This document shows, one piece after another, positions 26,055 through 33,950 of a stretch of 64,000 nucleotides of DNA (the stretch's first letter is position 1; each line of letters begins with the position of its first letter). Under the pieces are notes generated by a model that saw nothing but the letters and a program-made list of their open reading frames with translations, was not told where the DNA came from and made no database searches. The stretch comes from Eggerthella lenta DSM 2243 (GTDB lineage Bacteria > Actinomycetota > Coriobacteriia > Coriobacteriales > Eggerthellaceae), in contig NC_013204.1 in the NCBI RefSeq assembly GCF_000024265.1, positions 2,220,180-2,284,179 of the forward strand, written 5' to 3'. Position numbers and translations under genes: made by a program.

Positions 26055-27286
26055 GAATTTGCTCCTGTACGAACCATAGCTCCTGAACGTTTCATATAGA
26101 AAAGCCCCACTGAATACGTGAATAGGTAGGACACCGCGTTAGAAATGAGCATGAGAAGGCAAAGCACCCAAAGACTACCGACCCAAGAAGAGAAAGCAAT
26201 CGAAGCGGCATACAAAACCAAACGGAACAGCGACGAAACAACCTGAAGGCGGGGCGGGGCAACTTTAAGAACTACGACCATATTGAACGAGTTGACAACC
26301 GCAAATATCGATGCTGCATTTCCCAACGGCATCAACGACAAGGCCTGGTCATAAAGCGTAGGATAGAGAATCATCGCGAACAGCGGCCCAATGAAGAAGG
26401 CAATCGCATACATGAAAAGCCCCACTGCGAGTATGAACAGATTCACTAAGTGATACCTGCGGACGGTTATCTTGACTACGCCGTCGCTCATGTAACTGAG
26501 CATGATGGAACTGATCGGTGAGGAGAAAAACGAGAACGTCTTGCCGAAAAAGGTTGCAACGTAATAGGTCGACACAGCCGAAGGCCCTAAGGCCGGATAC
26601 AGCAGCAACCGATCAACGTACACCGACGAATAGGTGATGAGATTGCTCGCTATAAGAGACACATAGGTGCGCAGCGACGACCCAAAAAGCCTTGTTTTGC
26701 CATACGGTTCTGAAAACACGTTTGAGCATCGTGCAAAACATGCGAGGGCAAATGCTTCTCCAAGTATGAACACGAAAGGCCAGAATCCGCTTGCGAAAGC
26801 AACGCCCATACCTACCACATAACCCAAAGCAGTTAAGAGGTTGACTAGCAACAGCTTCTTGGAATTGAAATGAAGCCTGAACGCGACGAGACAATACGCC
26901 TTCACGATACTCATACCCGTAAGGATCCCAACAGCTAACGCCATCAATAGATCCATCGATAGAAGTTGCCAGCACACTATCGCAGTCGCCACTGCCAGTA
27001 CGGGGGCAGAAATGGATAGGAGGTATTTGAAGTCTCCCGGTCCTATTCCGGCTTTCTCATAGCGTTCGTTGCGAATAATCCTCGTATTGCACAAGGTGCT
27101 CCCGAACGACGGCTCAAGCGCGTTGACGATCCCTATCGCCACCAGGAACAAACCGTATCGATCGCCGTCAAGCTTCCACGCCAAAAACGGATACACGAGA
27201 AGCTGCAGCGTCCCTACGAGAACCACGGTCGCACCGATAGTGAGAGCGAAATCGGTCGATGCTTTTTTCAAGAAGTCTTTTTTCAT
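26051..27286 (-). CDS. Polysaccharide flippase (Wzx-like, MOP superfamily)
   Basis: 411-aa membrane protein with about twelve helices that would flip the undecaprenyl-linked repeat unit across the membrane. MOP-type features include the N-terminal ALTIGATVVLVGTLQLLVYPFLAWKLDGDRYGLFLVAIGIVNALEPSFGS and PALGPSAVSTYYVATFFGKTFSFFSSPISSIMLSYMS. Visible AT-richness (many TTT, ATA and AAA codons) separates it from flanking housekeeping genes. Four-base overlap with the downstream polymerase. Confidence 0.83.
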   Translation of the reverse strand: MKKDFLKKASTDFALTIGATVVLVGTLQLLVYPFLAWKLDGDRYGLFLVAIGIVNALEPSFGSTLCNTRIIRNERYEKAGIGPGDFKYLLSISAPVLAVATAIVCWQLLSMDLLMALAVGILTGMSIVKAYCLVAFRLHFNSKKLLLVNLLTALGYVVGMGVAFASGFWPFVFILGEAFALACFARCSNVFSEPYGKTRLFGSSLRTYVSLIASNLITYSSVYVDRLLLYPALGPSAVSTYYVATFFGKTFSFFSSPISSIMLSYMSDGVVKITVRRYHLVNLFILAVGLFMYAIAFFIGPLFAMILYPTLYDQALSLMPLGNAASIFAVVNSFNMVVVLKVAPPRLQVVSSLFRLVLYAASIAFSSWVGSLWVLCLLMLISNAVSYLFTYSVGLFYMKRSGAMVRTGANS

Positions 27287-27321
27287 GGTTTCACGATCAT
27301 CGAATAACCGTTTTGCCCCGA

Positions 27322-28836
27322 TCAGGACTCAAGAAAGCCTCTAACGAGCCGTTCCGTATTCTCGAGCGCAGCCTCGTGCCAGACGTAGGATTTCAAGCTG
27401 TCAGAAACGGATTCGACCTCTACGCTCATGCGCCCCACAAATTCAGATGCGTCCTTCACAAGCTCGGCCGCACCTGACCTCATCAGCGGTTGAGCAATTT
27501 CACTGTCAACCGTATCCAGGATGAACACGCGCTTTCTATAGGCTATAGCCTCGAAAAGCACCGTGCTCGATATCCCTACGACAACTGTCGCCCTTTGCAG
27601 ATACCAATCGATATCCCCGGTCTCCGCGATCTCAACCCTGGTGCCGACCTCCGTCAATTCAGGATGGACGACCCTCCACGAGTTTCTTTCGGAAGGATGC
27701 AGTTTCACGACAATGCGGTATTCGTTCGCACGCGGATCCCGAGCAAGATCGCACACGAACGAGGAAACCGCACCGTTGTCATAACCCTGAGACACCACCA
27801 AGACGAAAGGAACGTGCTCGTCTACCTGTTCTTTTTCGATGTCGAAAGACGCTTTCAACCCTCGCTCAAGCGGAATGGATCCTACGGCGATCATCCGTCG
27901 ATCCCTATCCGGCACAACGCATTCGTCAATCCAATACTGACCGAATGCGGCGATACGGTCAGGAAGGTATCTTCCGCAGTCCGGCGCATCAAGATTGTAC
28001 GCAATATGACCAGGCCCTATTTGCCCATGCTGGAGTTCGATTACCGGTATGTCCAGCTCATGAAGAACTTCGTTGCAGACGAGACAGAACACCGAGTAAT
28101 GCTCGACCTCGACGACGCATTCAGGTTGCCATCTTGAGAAGATTTCACGAAACGATTTCGAAAGCGCGTAATAGCCAGTCACCACGTAAGAGGTTCTTTT
28201 AGCCAGAGCCTCCCGATCAATCTCGACATCGAATTCACACTCGAGCAGCCCCACCAATTCCGCAAGGTCGGACAAAACGCAACGAGACGCTTTCTCCCAC
28301 TTTCTTGTTGCAAGAGCAACAAGCCATCTAGCCTCTAGGATATCCGTGTATATCGTAAGATCTTCAAGGGAGTCTTTTACATGGGCAAGCTTATGGGGAC
28401 GCTCCAGAATCGAGCAGTCGTCTGCAAGGTCTCGAGCCAGATCCTCGAGGAACACGTTGCAAACGCCGTTCGAACCAGCGGTTTTCTTCCAATTGCCTAA
28501 AAAGACAACCTTCTTGCCTTCCCTTACCCCCGTCTCGATACCGCTCCGCGATTCACCCAGCTGCATGAGGAGACGAGGCAGGCTTCTTGCGATATTAGCC
28601 TTTGAAAACTGCGCATGAAAATCAGGATGCCCACCGAATTCGAAACGTCGAACCTGCTTGCATACCGAGTCGAACAGCCACTTCCTCAGAAGATGCCAAT
28701 AGTGCATGCCATCGACATTTCGACTGAAAACATCATGGCGATTCTCAAATGCAAGAAACGCTTGCACGAGAAGCACCCTGTTCCCGTAATCCACTCCAGC
28801 CACGCCCGGTTCGTTCAAATCCGTAAACAAACTCAT
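27322..28836 (-). CDS. Putative capsule polysaccharide glycosyltransferase (GT-B-like)
   Basis: 504-aa cytosolic protein, not confidently placed in a family. The C-terminal half has features of Capsule_synth/CDP-glycerophosphotransferase-like GT-B enzymes: ELQHGQIGPGHIAYN, VVKLHPSERNSW and VVGISSTVLFEAIAYRKRVFILD. The position, between dehydrogenase and flippase in an operon making a nonulosonate, makes a sialyl- or nonulosonyl-transferase possible, but this is inference. The ATG at 28836 overlaps the dehydrogenase stop in ATGA; the upstream TTG is not needed. Confidence 0.62.
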   Translation of the reverse strand: MSLFTDLNEPGVAGVDYGNRVLLVQAFLAFENRHDVFSRNVDGMHYWHLLRKWLFDSVCKQVRRFEFGGHPDFHAQFSKANIARSLPRLLMQLGESRSGIETGVREGKKVVFLGNWKKTAGSNGVCNVFLEDLARDLADDCSILERPHKLAHVKDSLEDLTIYTDILEARWLVALATRKWEKASRCVLSDLAELVGLLECEFDVEIDREALAKRTSYVVTGYYALSKSFREIFSRWQPECVVEVEHYSVFCLVCNEVLHELDIPVIELQHGQIGPGHIAYNLDAPDCGRYLPDRIAAFGQYWIDECVVPDRDRRMIAVGSIPLERGLKASFDIEKEQVDEHVPFVLVVSQGYDNGAVSSFVCDLARDPRANEYRIVVKLHPSERNSWRVVHPELTEVGTRVEIAETGDIDWYLQRATVVVGISSTVLFEAIAYRKRVFILDTVDSEIAQPLMRSGAAELVKDASEFVGRMSVEVESVSDSLKSYVWHEAALENTERLVRGFLES

Positions 28837-30149
28837 AGCCGCCAAAAGCTTCCATAAGACGAGAAGCGCTTCGCGTCCAATATTCCTTTAACATCCAAAA
28901 GCACCTTGCTTTCGTCGGGCTTGTCTCCGAAGAAAGCATCAATACGCTCGAAGCCCAGCTCTTTGAACTCATCATGGGCAACCGCGACAATCAGGCAATC
29001 TGCGTTCGCAATATCACCCGACTCGCGTAGCTGCATGCCGTAAACCTGCTTCACCTCGTCTCCCGAAGCCCAAGGATCCACCACCGACGGCTCGACTCCA
29101 TATTCCTTTAGCCTCATGACAATGTCGTACACCTTGGAATTTCGAACATCGGGACAGTTCTCTTTGAAGGTAATGCCCAAGACGACCACGTTCGAGGACT
29201 TGGGAGCAAGCCCAACTCGCACCATCTCCCTGATGGCCGTCTCGGCAACAAACCCTCCCATGGCATCGTTCACTCTTCTGCCCGAAAGAATGATCTGAGA
29301 GTGGTAACCGAGCTTCTCGGCCTCGTAGGTAAAGTAATACGGATCAACGCCGATGCAATGCCCACCAACCAGTCCTGGTTTAAAGCCGAGCGCATTCCAC
29401 TTCGTGTTCATGCCCTCCACGACTTCGCTCGTATCGATACCCATGCGGTCGAAGACCATGGCAAGCTCGTTCATGAAGGCAATATTGATATCGCGCTGGG
29501 AGTTCTCCACTACCTTAATTGCTTCAGCTGTTTTGATCGAGGAGACCGGATAGGTGCCTGCCTCTATCACGATGTCGTACACGCGTTTGATTTCTTCAAG
29601 GGACTCATCATCCATGCCCGAAACGATTTTTCGGATAGTGGTCAAGGTATGGACTTTGTCCCCGGGGTTGATTCGCTCAGGACTGTAACCCACTTTGAAA
29701 TCAACGCCGCACCGCAATCCGGATTCCCTCTCAAGGATAGGAACGCATACGTCCTCCGTGACCCCAGGATAGACGGTAGATTCGAAAACCACGATCGAAC
29801 CCCATTCAAGGTGACGGCCAAGCATGGTCGACGCCCCAACAACCGGCGACAGATCGGGGGTCTTGTCCTGATTGATCGGAGTAGGAACAGCAACTATATG
29901 AAAACGCGCTTCCCGTAAACGTTCGGGATTCGACGTGAAGTCGACGCCTGTGGAGCTGATCGCCTCGTCGCCTACTTCTTTCGTCGGATCGACCCCCTTT
30001 CGGTACAAGCGGATTTTCTCTTCGTTGACATCGAATCCGACAACTTCGATATGCTTAGCGAACTCAACCGCTATCGGCATGCCAACATATCCCAGTCCGA
30101 TAAGGGATAGCTTCGTCTTCCGCTCGACCAAATCTTGGTACACGCTCAC
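28833..30149 (-). CDS. UDP-N-acetylhexosamine 6-dehydrogenase (WbpA/TviB type)
   Basis: 438-aa NAD-dependent enzyme oxidising C6 of a UDP-sugar to a uronic acid. Rossmann start LIGLGYVGMPIAVEFAKH at 16-33; VPTPIN; FESTVYPGVTEDVC; YSPERINPGDK; the catalytic cysteine in LVGGHCIGVDPYYFTYEAE; and a C-terminal Rossmann domain with GITFKENCPDVRNSK. NPGDK and ECxxS-like variants fit the UDP-HexNAc rather than UDP-glucose branch. GTG start 1 nt after the glycosyltransferase stop. Its product suggests the glycan also contains an acidic hexosaminuronate. Confidence 0.87.
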   Translation of the reverse strand: MSVYQDLVERKTKLSLIGLGYVGMPIAVEFAKHIEVVGFDVNEEKIRLYRKGVDPTKEVGDEAISSTGVDFTSNPERLREARFHIVAVPTPINQDKTPDLSPVVGASTMLGRHLEWGSIVVFESTVYPGVTEDVCVPILERESGLRCGVDFKVGYSPERINPGDKVHTLTTIRKIVSGMDDESLEEIKRVYDIVIEAGTYPVSSIKTAEAIKVVENSQRDINIAFMNELAMVFDRMGIDTSEVVEGMNTKWNALGFKPGLVGGHCIGVDPYYFTYEAEKLGYHSQIILSGRRVNDAMGGFVAETAIREMVRVGLAPKSSNVVVLGITFKENCPDVRNSKVYDIVMRLKEYGVEPSVVDPWASGDEVKQVYGMQLRESGDIANADCLIVAVAHDEFKELGFERIDAFFGDKPDESKVLLDVKGILDAKRFSSYGSFWRL

Positions 30150-30150
30150 T

Positions 30151-31035
30151 TTACCGTTTTCCTATTCTCTTCAGAACTGCATGAAACATCTGCCAAAACA
30201 GGCAGTAGCCTGCATATGGCTTGCTCAAACCTTCAATCTCCGTATACAGGAACCATGTTCCCTTCACTGCCGAAACCTTATTCGCGCTGAGCGAATCGCT
30301 TCGCTTCCTATTCGCCGCCAACACTTCATCGAACCCATGAAGACATCCGTACAGCTTTATAACCTGGAGCCACGTTGCGGCATCCTGCCTTTTTCGTATA
30401 TCCGGCATGACGAGAGCTTTTTTATCGACGAGCTCGGTATCGAACATGATCGTGTGCGAGCAGGTGGGAGGTTTTTTCAGAAATTTTTTATAGTCGAGAC
30501 GCTCATCGATATGAACGATGTTGCGAAAGCTTCCGTCTTCGTTCACCGTCTCGTACGACGTCATGCATGCTCCGAAACGGTTCTCGGTCATGAAGGTGAT
30601 CTGCCTCTCCAACTTCTCTTTCTTCCAGTAGTCGTCGGAATCCAAATAGGCAATAAACCTGCCGCACGCAGCCGCTAAAGCCCTGTTCCTAGAAAAAGCC
30701 GCTCCCCTGTTGCAATCGTTTCTCAATACGACGAAACGATGATCCCGCTCCGAAAACTGAAGGGCTATCTCAAGCGATCCATCCGAACTGCAGTCGTCAA
30801 CCAGAATCGCCTCCCAGGAAGACAGGCTTTGAGATACGATCGAATCCAATGTTTCAGCCAGATATCGCTCGCAGTTGTAAAGAGGAATGATGATGCTCAC
30901 GAGTGGGGCGTCGGCCTCGCCGAATTCCCAAAACTCGATCAGATGCTCGTCAGCGCCGGCGTGTATGGAGCAGAACTTTCGCACTTCGAAGGCGCGCGTC
31001 TTATCGTCGCGTAAAGACTCCACTTCAGAAGACAA
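30151..31035 (-). CDS. Family 2 glycosyltransferase
   Basis: 294-aa inverting GT-A enzyme. The domain starts at LVSIIIPLYNCERYLAETLDSI (about 45), with the nucleotide-sugar motif DDCSSDGS and the metal-binding DSDDYW. It adds one sugar to the lipid-linked intermediate at the membrane. There is no ATG before the domain: the first possible starts are TTG at 31035 or GTG at 31023. An ATG overlapping the previous stop yields only five codons. Base composition drops here relative to the upstream sugar transferase. Confidence 0.83.
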   Translation of the reverse strand: MSSEVESLRDDKTRAFEVRKFCSIHAGADEHLIEFWEFGEADAPLVSIIIPLYNCERYLAETLDSIVSQSLSSWEAILVDDCSSDGSLEIALQFSERDHRFVVLRNDCNRGAAFSRNRALAAACGRFIAYLDSDDYWKKEKLERQITFMTENRFGACMTSYETVNEDGSFRNIVHIDERLDYKKFLKKPPTCSHTIMFDTELVDKKALVMPDIRKRQDAATWLQVIKLYGCLHGFDEVLAANRKRSDSLSANKVSAVKGTWFLYTEIEGLSKPYAGYCLFWQMFHAVLKRIGKR

Positions 31036-31038
31036 CGC

Positions 31039-31776
31039 TCATACCCCCGTCTTGTTGATGATGGATTTGAATGTTTCGAGAAATACAACCACGTCCAGTT
31101 TGAGATTCGCGTTCCGCACGTAGTACAGCTCAAGTTGTTGGCGACTGCCGTCTTCGTAGGTTGCATCGTTTCTTGCTTGAACCTGCCACCAGCCGGTGAT
31201 GCCGGGCTTCATGCTCAGGAAAGCGTCCACATCCGTACCGTACGCAGGCAGCTCGTCGGCCACCACGGGACGCGGGCCCACGATGCTCATAGAGCCAGCA
31301 AGCACGTTGAGGAACTGGGGCAGCTCGTCGAGGGAGGTCCTGCGCAGGAAGCGCCCGACTCGCGTGACGCGGGGATCGTCCTCCACCTTGCGCTCGCTTC
31401 TCCACTGCGCCAGCTGCTCAGGGCTCAGATGCTTCTCGACATCGTCGGAGTCGGCCACCATGGTGCGCAGCTTGAAGATGCGTAACGGTTGGCCGCGATA
31501 GCCGATGCGCTCTTGGCGGTATATCGGCGAACCGGGGGATTCGAGGCGAATGATCAGTAAGAGCAGCGCGATCGGCGCCAAGCCAACAACGACCACGCAC
31601 AGCGAGAACGCTATATCGAAAGCGCGTTTAACAAAGCGGTAGACCAGACCGTTCCCGGCGGTCTCAGCGACGTGCTCCTCCTCAGAAACAGCGAACGCGC
31701 TTTCCCCGGCTTCCGCCGCTAGCGTGCCGCCTTCGAGTAAATCTTCTGTTGTCGTTTGAGTTTCAACCACCAGCAC
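31039..31776 (-). CDS. Initiating polyprenyl-phosphate sugar transferase, phase-variable start
   Basis: Transfers the first sugar-1-phosphate to undecaprenyl phosphate. One membrane hairpin (IAFSLCVVVVGLAPIALLLLII) precedes the bacterial sugar transferase domain: QERIGYRGQPLRIFKLRTM, RRTSLDELPQFLNVLAGSMSIVGPRP, GITGWWQVQARN. The 245-aa frame given starts at a poorly supported GTG. A better start, ATG at 31826 with GAGGA seven nt upstream and an ATGA overlap with the antiterminator gene, is out of frame here by one base. An 11-G tract lies between, and 12 or 9 Gs would join the frames, adding about 17 residues. Confidence 0.88.
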   Translation of the reverse strand: MLVVETQTTTEDLLEGGTLAAEAGESAFAVSEEEHVAETAGNGLVYRFVKRAFDIAFSLCVVVVGLAPIALLLLIIRLESPGSPIYRQERIGYRGQPLRIFKLRTMVADSDDVEKHLSPEQLAQWRSERKVEDDPRVTRVGRFLRRTSLDELPQFLNVLAGSMSIVGPRPVVADELPAYGTDVDAFLSMKPGITGWWQVQARNDATYEDGSRQQLELYYVRNANLKLDVVVFLETFKSIINKTGV

Positions 31777-31795
31777 ACGACCCTTGCGGTCAGCA

Positions 31796-31806
31796 CCCCC
31801 CCCCCC
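31796..31806 (-). repeat. Poly-G (11) tract at the start of the sugar transferase gene
   Basis: Eleven consecutive Cs on the plus strand, Gs on the coding strand. It begins 20 bases downstream of the ATG at 31826. With 11 Gs that ATG reads 35 codons and stops; with 12 or 9 it continues into the transferase. Typical of a slipped-strand contingency tract. Confidence 0.85.
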
Positions 31807-31822
31807 GTTGAGCGATTCAGCC

Positions 31823-32335
31823 TCATGCGGACTTCCTCACGATTTCCAGACCGACGCTGGCGGGGACGGTACGACCGAACAGGCTGACGTCGATGTAGGC
31901 GCGACGCTTGTGGCGGTCGATCTTGCGGATGTCGCCCTCGAAGCCCATGAGCGGACCGCGCGTGACGGTGATCTTGTCACCGCTTATGTAGCCCTCGCTC
32001 ATGCGCACGGTATGGTTGCCGTCCATGAACGACAGGAACCAGTCGCGTTCCTTACCAGTGAGCGGGAAGAACGAGTTCTCCTCGTTGCCCAGCAGACGAA
32101 TGGGCATGGGCACGCGCGACAGCTCCCTATTGAGAGCCTCGGGGTCATCGGTCACGAAGAACAGGTACCCCGGGAACAGCAGCCGCTTCACCAGGCGCCA
32201 TTCGCCGCGGATCTTCCACATGACCTCGTATTCGGGCATGAAGCAGTCCTCCATGACGGAGGGCGGTACCAAACGGCGGCACATCTCGAGCGTCGAGGAC
32301 TCACGACCCGCTTGCACTTGCGCCACGTACCACAT
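31823..32335 (-). CDS. NusG-family specialised antiterminator (LoaP/UpxY-like)
   Basis: 170-aa paralogue of NusG. The NGN domain (WYVAQVQAGRESSTLEMCRRLV, KRLLFPGYLFFVTDDPE) is at about 1-105 and a KOW domain (GDKITVTRGPLMGFEGDIRKIDRHKRRAYIDVSLFGR) at the end. Operon-specific NusG paralogues at the head of polysaccharide clusters keep RNA polymerase elongating through internal terminators. It is the first gene of this operon and follows a leader hairpin with a U-tail. ATG at 32335 with AAAGGAG. High GC, unlike the genes it would serve. Confidence 0.87.
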   Translation of the reverse strand: MWYVAQVQAGRESSTLEMCRRLVPPSVMEDCFMPEYEVMWKIRGEWRLVKRLLFPGYLFFVTDDPEALNRELSRVPMPIRLLGNEENSFFPLTGKERDWFLSFMDGNHTVRMSEGYISGDKITVTRGPLMGFEGDIRKIDRHKRRAYIDVSLFGRTVPASVGLEIVRKSA

Positions 32336-32381
32336 GCCTGCTCCTTTCCCTCGCACATGTCGAACCGCTCCGTCAAAAGAA

Positions 32382-32465
32382 AAGAGGATGAATAGCTGCG
32401 CCCCGCCGCCGCCCTCAGGCAACGGCCGCTCATGCAGAGCCGGCTGCGCATCTATTCATCCTCTT
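32382..32465 (-). promoter_or_regulatory. Leader hairpin with U-rich tail (candidate attenuator)
   Basis: Perfect 14-bp arms, AAGAGGATGAATAG (32382-32395) and its complement (32452-32465), enclose a 56-nt GC-rich core. On the minus strand the structure is followed by TTTTCTTTTG. It lies 47 bp before the antiterminator gene, where it could stop transcription unless antitermination occurs. Confidence 0.7.
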
Positions 32466-32540
32466 GTCGATCGACGGAACGCGCTTTGCGACGATTTCGC
32501 CTTCTCAAGATATGTAACGAGCCTTGCGACTCCCGTATTT

Positions 32541-32556
32541 GTTGCTCAAATACAAC
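32541..32556. promoter_or_regulatory. GTTG-N8-CAAC palindrome upstream of the polysaccharide leader
   Basis: GTTGCTCAAATACAAC, read on the minus strand as GTTGTATTTGAGCAAC. It resembles the two sites flanking the XRE gene and sits upstream of the leader hairpin, a position suited to repressing the operon promoter. Confidence 0.5.
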
Positions 32557-32628
32557 AATCACGGCGAAAGAAAAAGGCGACGAGCGCCCTTCCCTCCCTT
32601 AACGATCATGCAATGTTGTATATAGTCC

Positions 32629-32645
32629 GTTGTTATATACACAAC
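32629..32645. promoter_or_regulatory. GTTG-N9-CAAC palindrome before the XRE gene
   Basis: GTTGTTATATACACAAC, with an additional half-repeat GTTGTATATAG starting at 32615. It ends 20 bp before the XRE start, consistent with autoregulation. Confidence 0.55.
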
Positions 32646-32665
32646 ATCCACGATACGCTGCGACG

Positions 32666-32902
32666 ATGCGAAACATACTTCAAATAAAAGTCGGTCTGCG
32701 CATCAAGGATCTGCGAGCCGTCCACGATGTCAGCCAAGAGCGGTTCGCCAACAAAATCGGCATGGACCGCACCTATCTGGCCTCCATCGAGGTCGGGCAG
32801 CGCAACGTCACCCTGCAGAACCTCGCGAAAATCGCGAACGGGTTCGACATGACGCTTTCCGAGTTCTTCGAGGGTATTCCCCGCGTCGACCCAAATACCT
32901 GA
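32666..32902 (+). CDS. XRE family transcriptional regulator
   Basis: 78-aa single-domain helix-turn-helix protein (GLRIKDLRAVHDVSQERFANKIGMDRTYLASIEVGQRNVTLQNLAKIANGFDMTLSEFFEGI), close to SinR/C.EcoRV-like regulators. The ATG at 32666 has no clear ribosome site; the transcript may be leaderless or start just upstream. Divergent from the polysaccharide operon and bracketed by GTTG-CAAC palindromes that recur before that operon, so it is the best local candidate for its regulator. Confidence 0.85.
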   Translation: MRNILQIKVGLRIKDLRAVHDVSQERFANKIGMDRTYLASIEVGQRNVTLQNLAKIANGFDMTLSEFFEGIPRVDPNT

Positions 32903-32950
32903 CCATTTCGATCAGCGGTTCGTTCGTCGCGGTCTTTATTATACCTACAT

Positions 32951-32966
32951 GTTGTATAAACACAAC
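32951..32966. promoter_or_regulatory. GTTG-N8-CAAC palindrome after the XRE gene
   Basis: GTTGTATAAACACAAC, the third copy of the motif, in an AT-rich stretch after the XRE stop. A 44-codon frame with AAAAAGG upstream begins at 32980, but its reality is doubtful. Confidence 0.45.
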
Positions 32967-33079
32967 AAAAAGGTAACGAATGACGCTAAATCCGCAACGA
33001 GCGGCATTGCCATACCAACGCCGTCCCGCAGCGCAACGGAATCGCGAGGCTCCGTCGCTGGTCGAGACGATCCCCTCCG

Positions 33080-33451
33080 TCAGTCCGCCGCCAAGGCGCA
33101 CGCCTCTTGCTTGAAGAGCGGATGATCGGTACCCAGACCCTGAAGCTCTAACGAGACACCGGGAAGTTTGGCCGTGATCTCGAGGGTGCCGCCCAGGCTG
33201 GTGATGTAGCGCCGCAGCGTCTCCACCTGCATGACGTCGATGCTGCCGTTCTCCAGGTCGGAGATGCGCTTCTGGCTGACGCCCATCTTGGCGGCGACCT
33301 CCTTCTGCGTCATGCCGCACGCCTTGCGCGCCTGCTGCAGCTCATAGCCCTTGATCTTCGCCTCGACGAGAAGACGGCCTTCCTCCAACATTTCAGGAGT
33401 GATGTCAGGACGCGTTTCAAGAAATTCTTCGATGGAAAGGCTCTTCTTCAT
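33080..33451 (-). CDS. HigA-type antitoxin, XRE family
   Basis: 123-aa antitoxin: an N-terminal acidic segment (SIEEFLETRPDITPEMLEEGRLLVEAKIKGYELQQARKACG) followed by an XRE helix-turn-helix (MTQKEVAAKMGVSQKRISDLENGSIDVMQVETLRRYITSLGG). It neutralises the toxin encoded immediately upstream and likely represses the operon. ATGA overlap with the toxin gene shows toxin-first (HigBA) order. Confidence 0.87.
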   Translation of the reverse strand: MKKSLSIEEFLETRPDITPEMLEEGRLLVEAKIKGYELQQARKACGMTQKEVAAKMGVSQKRISDLENGSIDVMQVETLRRYITSLGGTLEITAKLPGVSLELQGLGTDHPLFKQEACALAAD

Positions 33452-33822
33452 TTCTCATCCTCCAACTCGCTCAAATGCTGTCGGTAAAGCCTATCGGCTC
33501 TCGGAATAGCCCGCGCATACCAACGATTCCATCGCTCGCGGGTTCCGCCAGCCGATTTGTCGCCCGCCAGCAGCGTCACCGCACGCCGCTTCGGGTCGAA
33601 CGCGAACAATATCCTGATCTCGCTTCTGCCGGAAGAAGGAGGTCTAAGCTCTTTCATGTTCTTGAACGACGAACCTTTCACCGTGTCCACAAGCGGCCTT
33701 CCCAGTCCTGGGCCCACATCGCGAAGCTCGTTCAGCGCCACCGTCACACCGATGATCGTCTCCTTATCCTGCTCCTTAAGCCATGGAGCTATCAGGCTCA
33801 GGTCAACTTCCCAGTTCCCCAT
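33448..33822 (-). CDS. HigB/RelE-superfamily toxin
   Basis: 124-aa Gp49-like (phage-derived DUF891) toxin expected to cut mRNA on ribosomes. The characteristic core is KNMKELRPPSSGRSEIRILFAFDPKRRAVTLLAGDKSAG; the C-terminus is RWYARAIPRADRLYRQHLSEL. The ATG at 33822 is used because GAGG lies six nt upstream; a GTG at 33834 is the alternative. The pair sits at the edge of the accessory region, a common place for such modules. Confidence 0.87.
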   Translation of the reverse strand: MGNWEVDLSLIAPWLKEQDKETIIGVTVALNELRDVGPGLGRPLVDTVKGSSFKNMKELRPPSSGRSEIRILFAFDPKRRAVTLLAGDKSAGGTRERWNRWYARAIPRADRLYRQHLSELEDEK

Positions 33823-33950
33823 AATATACCTCACACGTTATTTTATGTCCAGCATTCCTCCTCGTTCAATGATAGCGACGCGATCTCACGCGCAGATGGC
33901 AGGGATCTAGCGCGGGTTCCCCCTGAATCCAGCGCCTTTCCCACGCCGCC

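Noticed and set aside
31039-31041. Possible single fused transferase-glycosyltransferase gene, since both are in the same frame across one TGA.
   Set aside because: The glycosyltransferase has usable TTG/GTG starts right after the stop and a complete domain; base composition changes at the junction, so two genes are more likely than readthrough.
32980-33114. A 44-codon frame with AAAAAGG upstream, just after the third GTTG-CAAC palindrome.
   Set aside because: It overlaps the end of higA in antisense, its product (rich in Pro and Arg) looks like GC-driven noise, and nothing similar is recognised. It could be a leader peptide but evidence is too thin.
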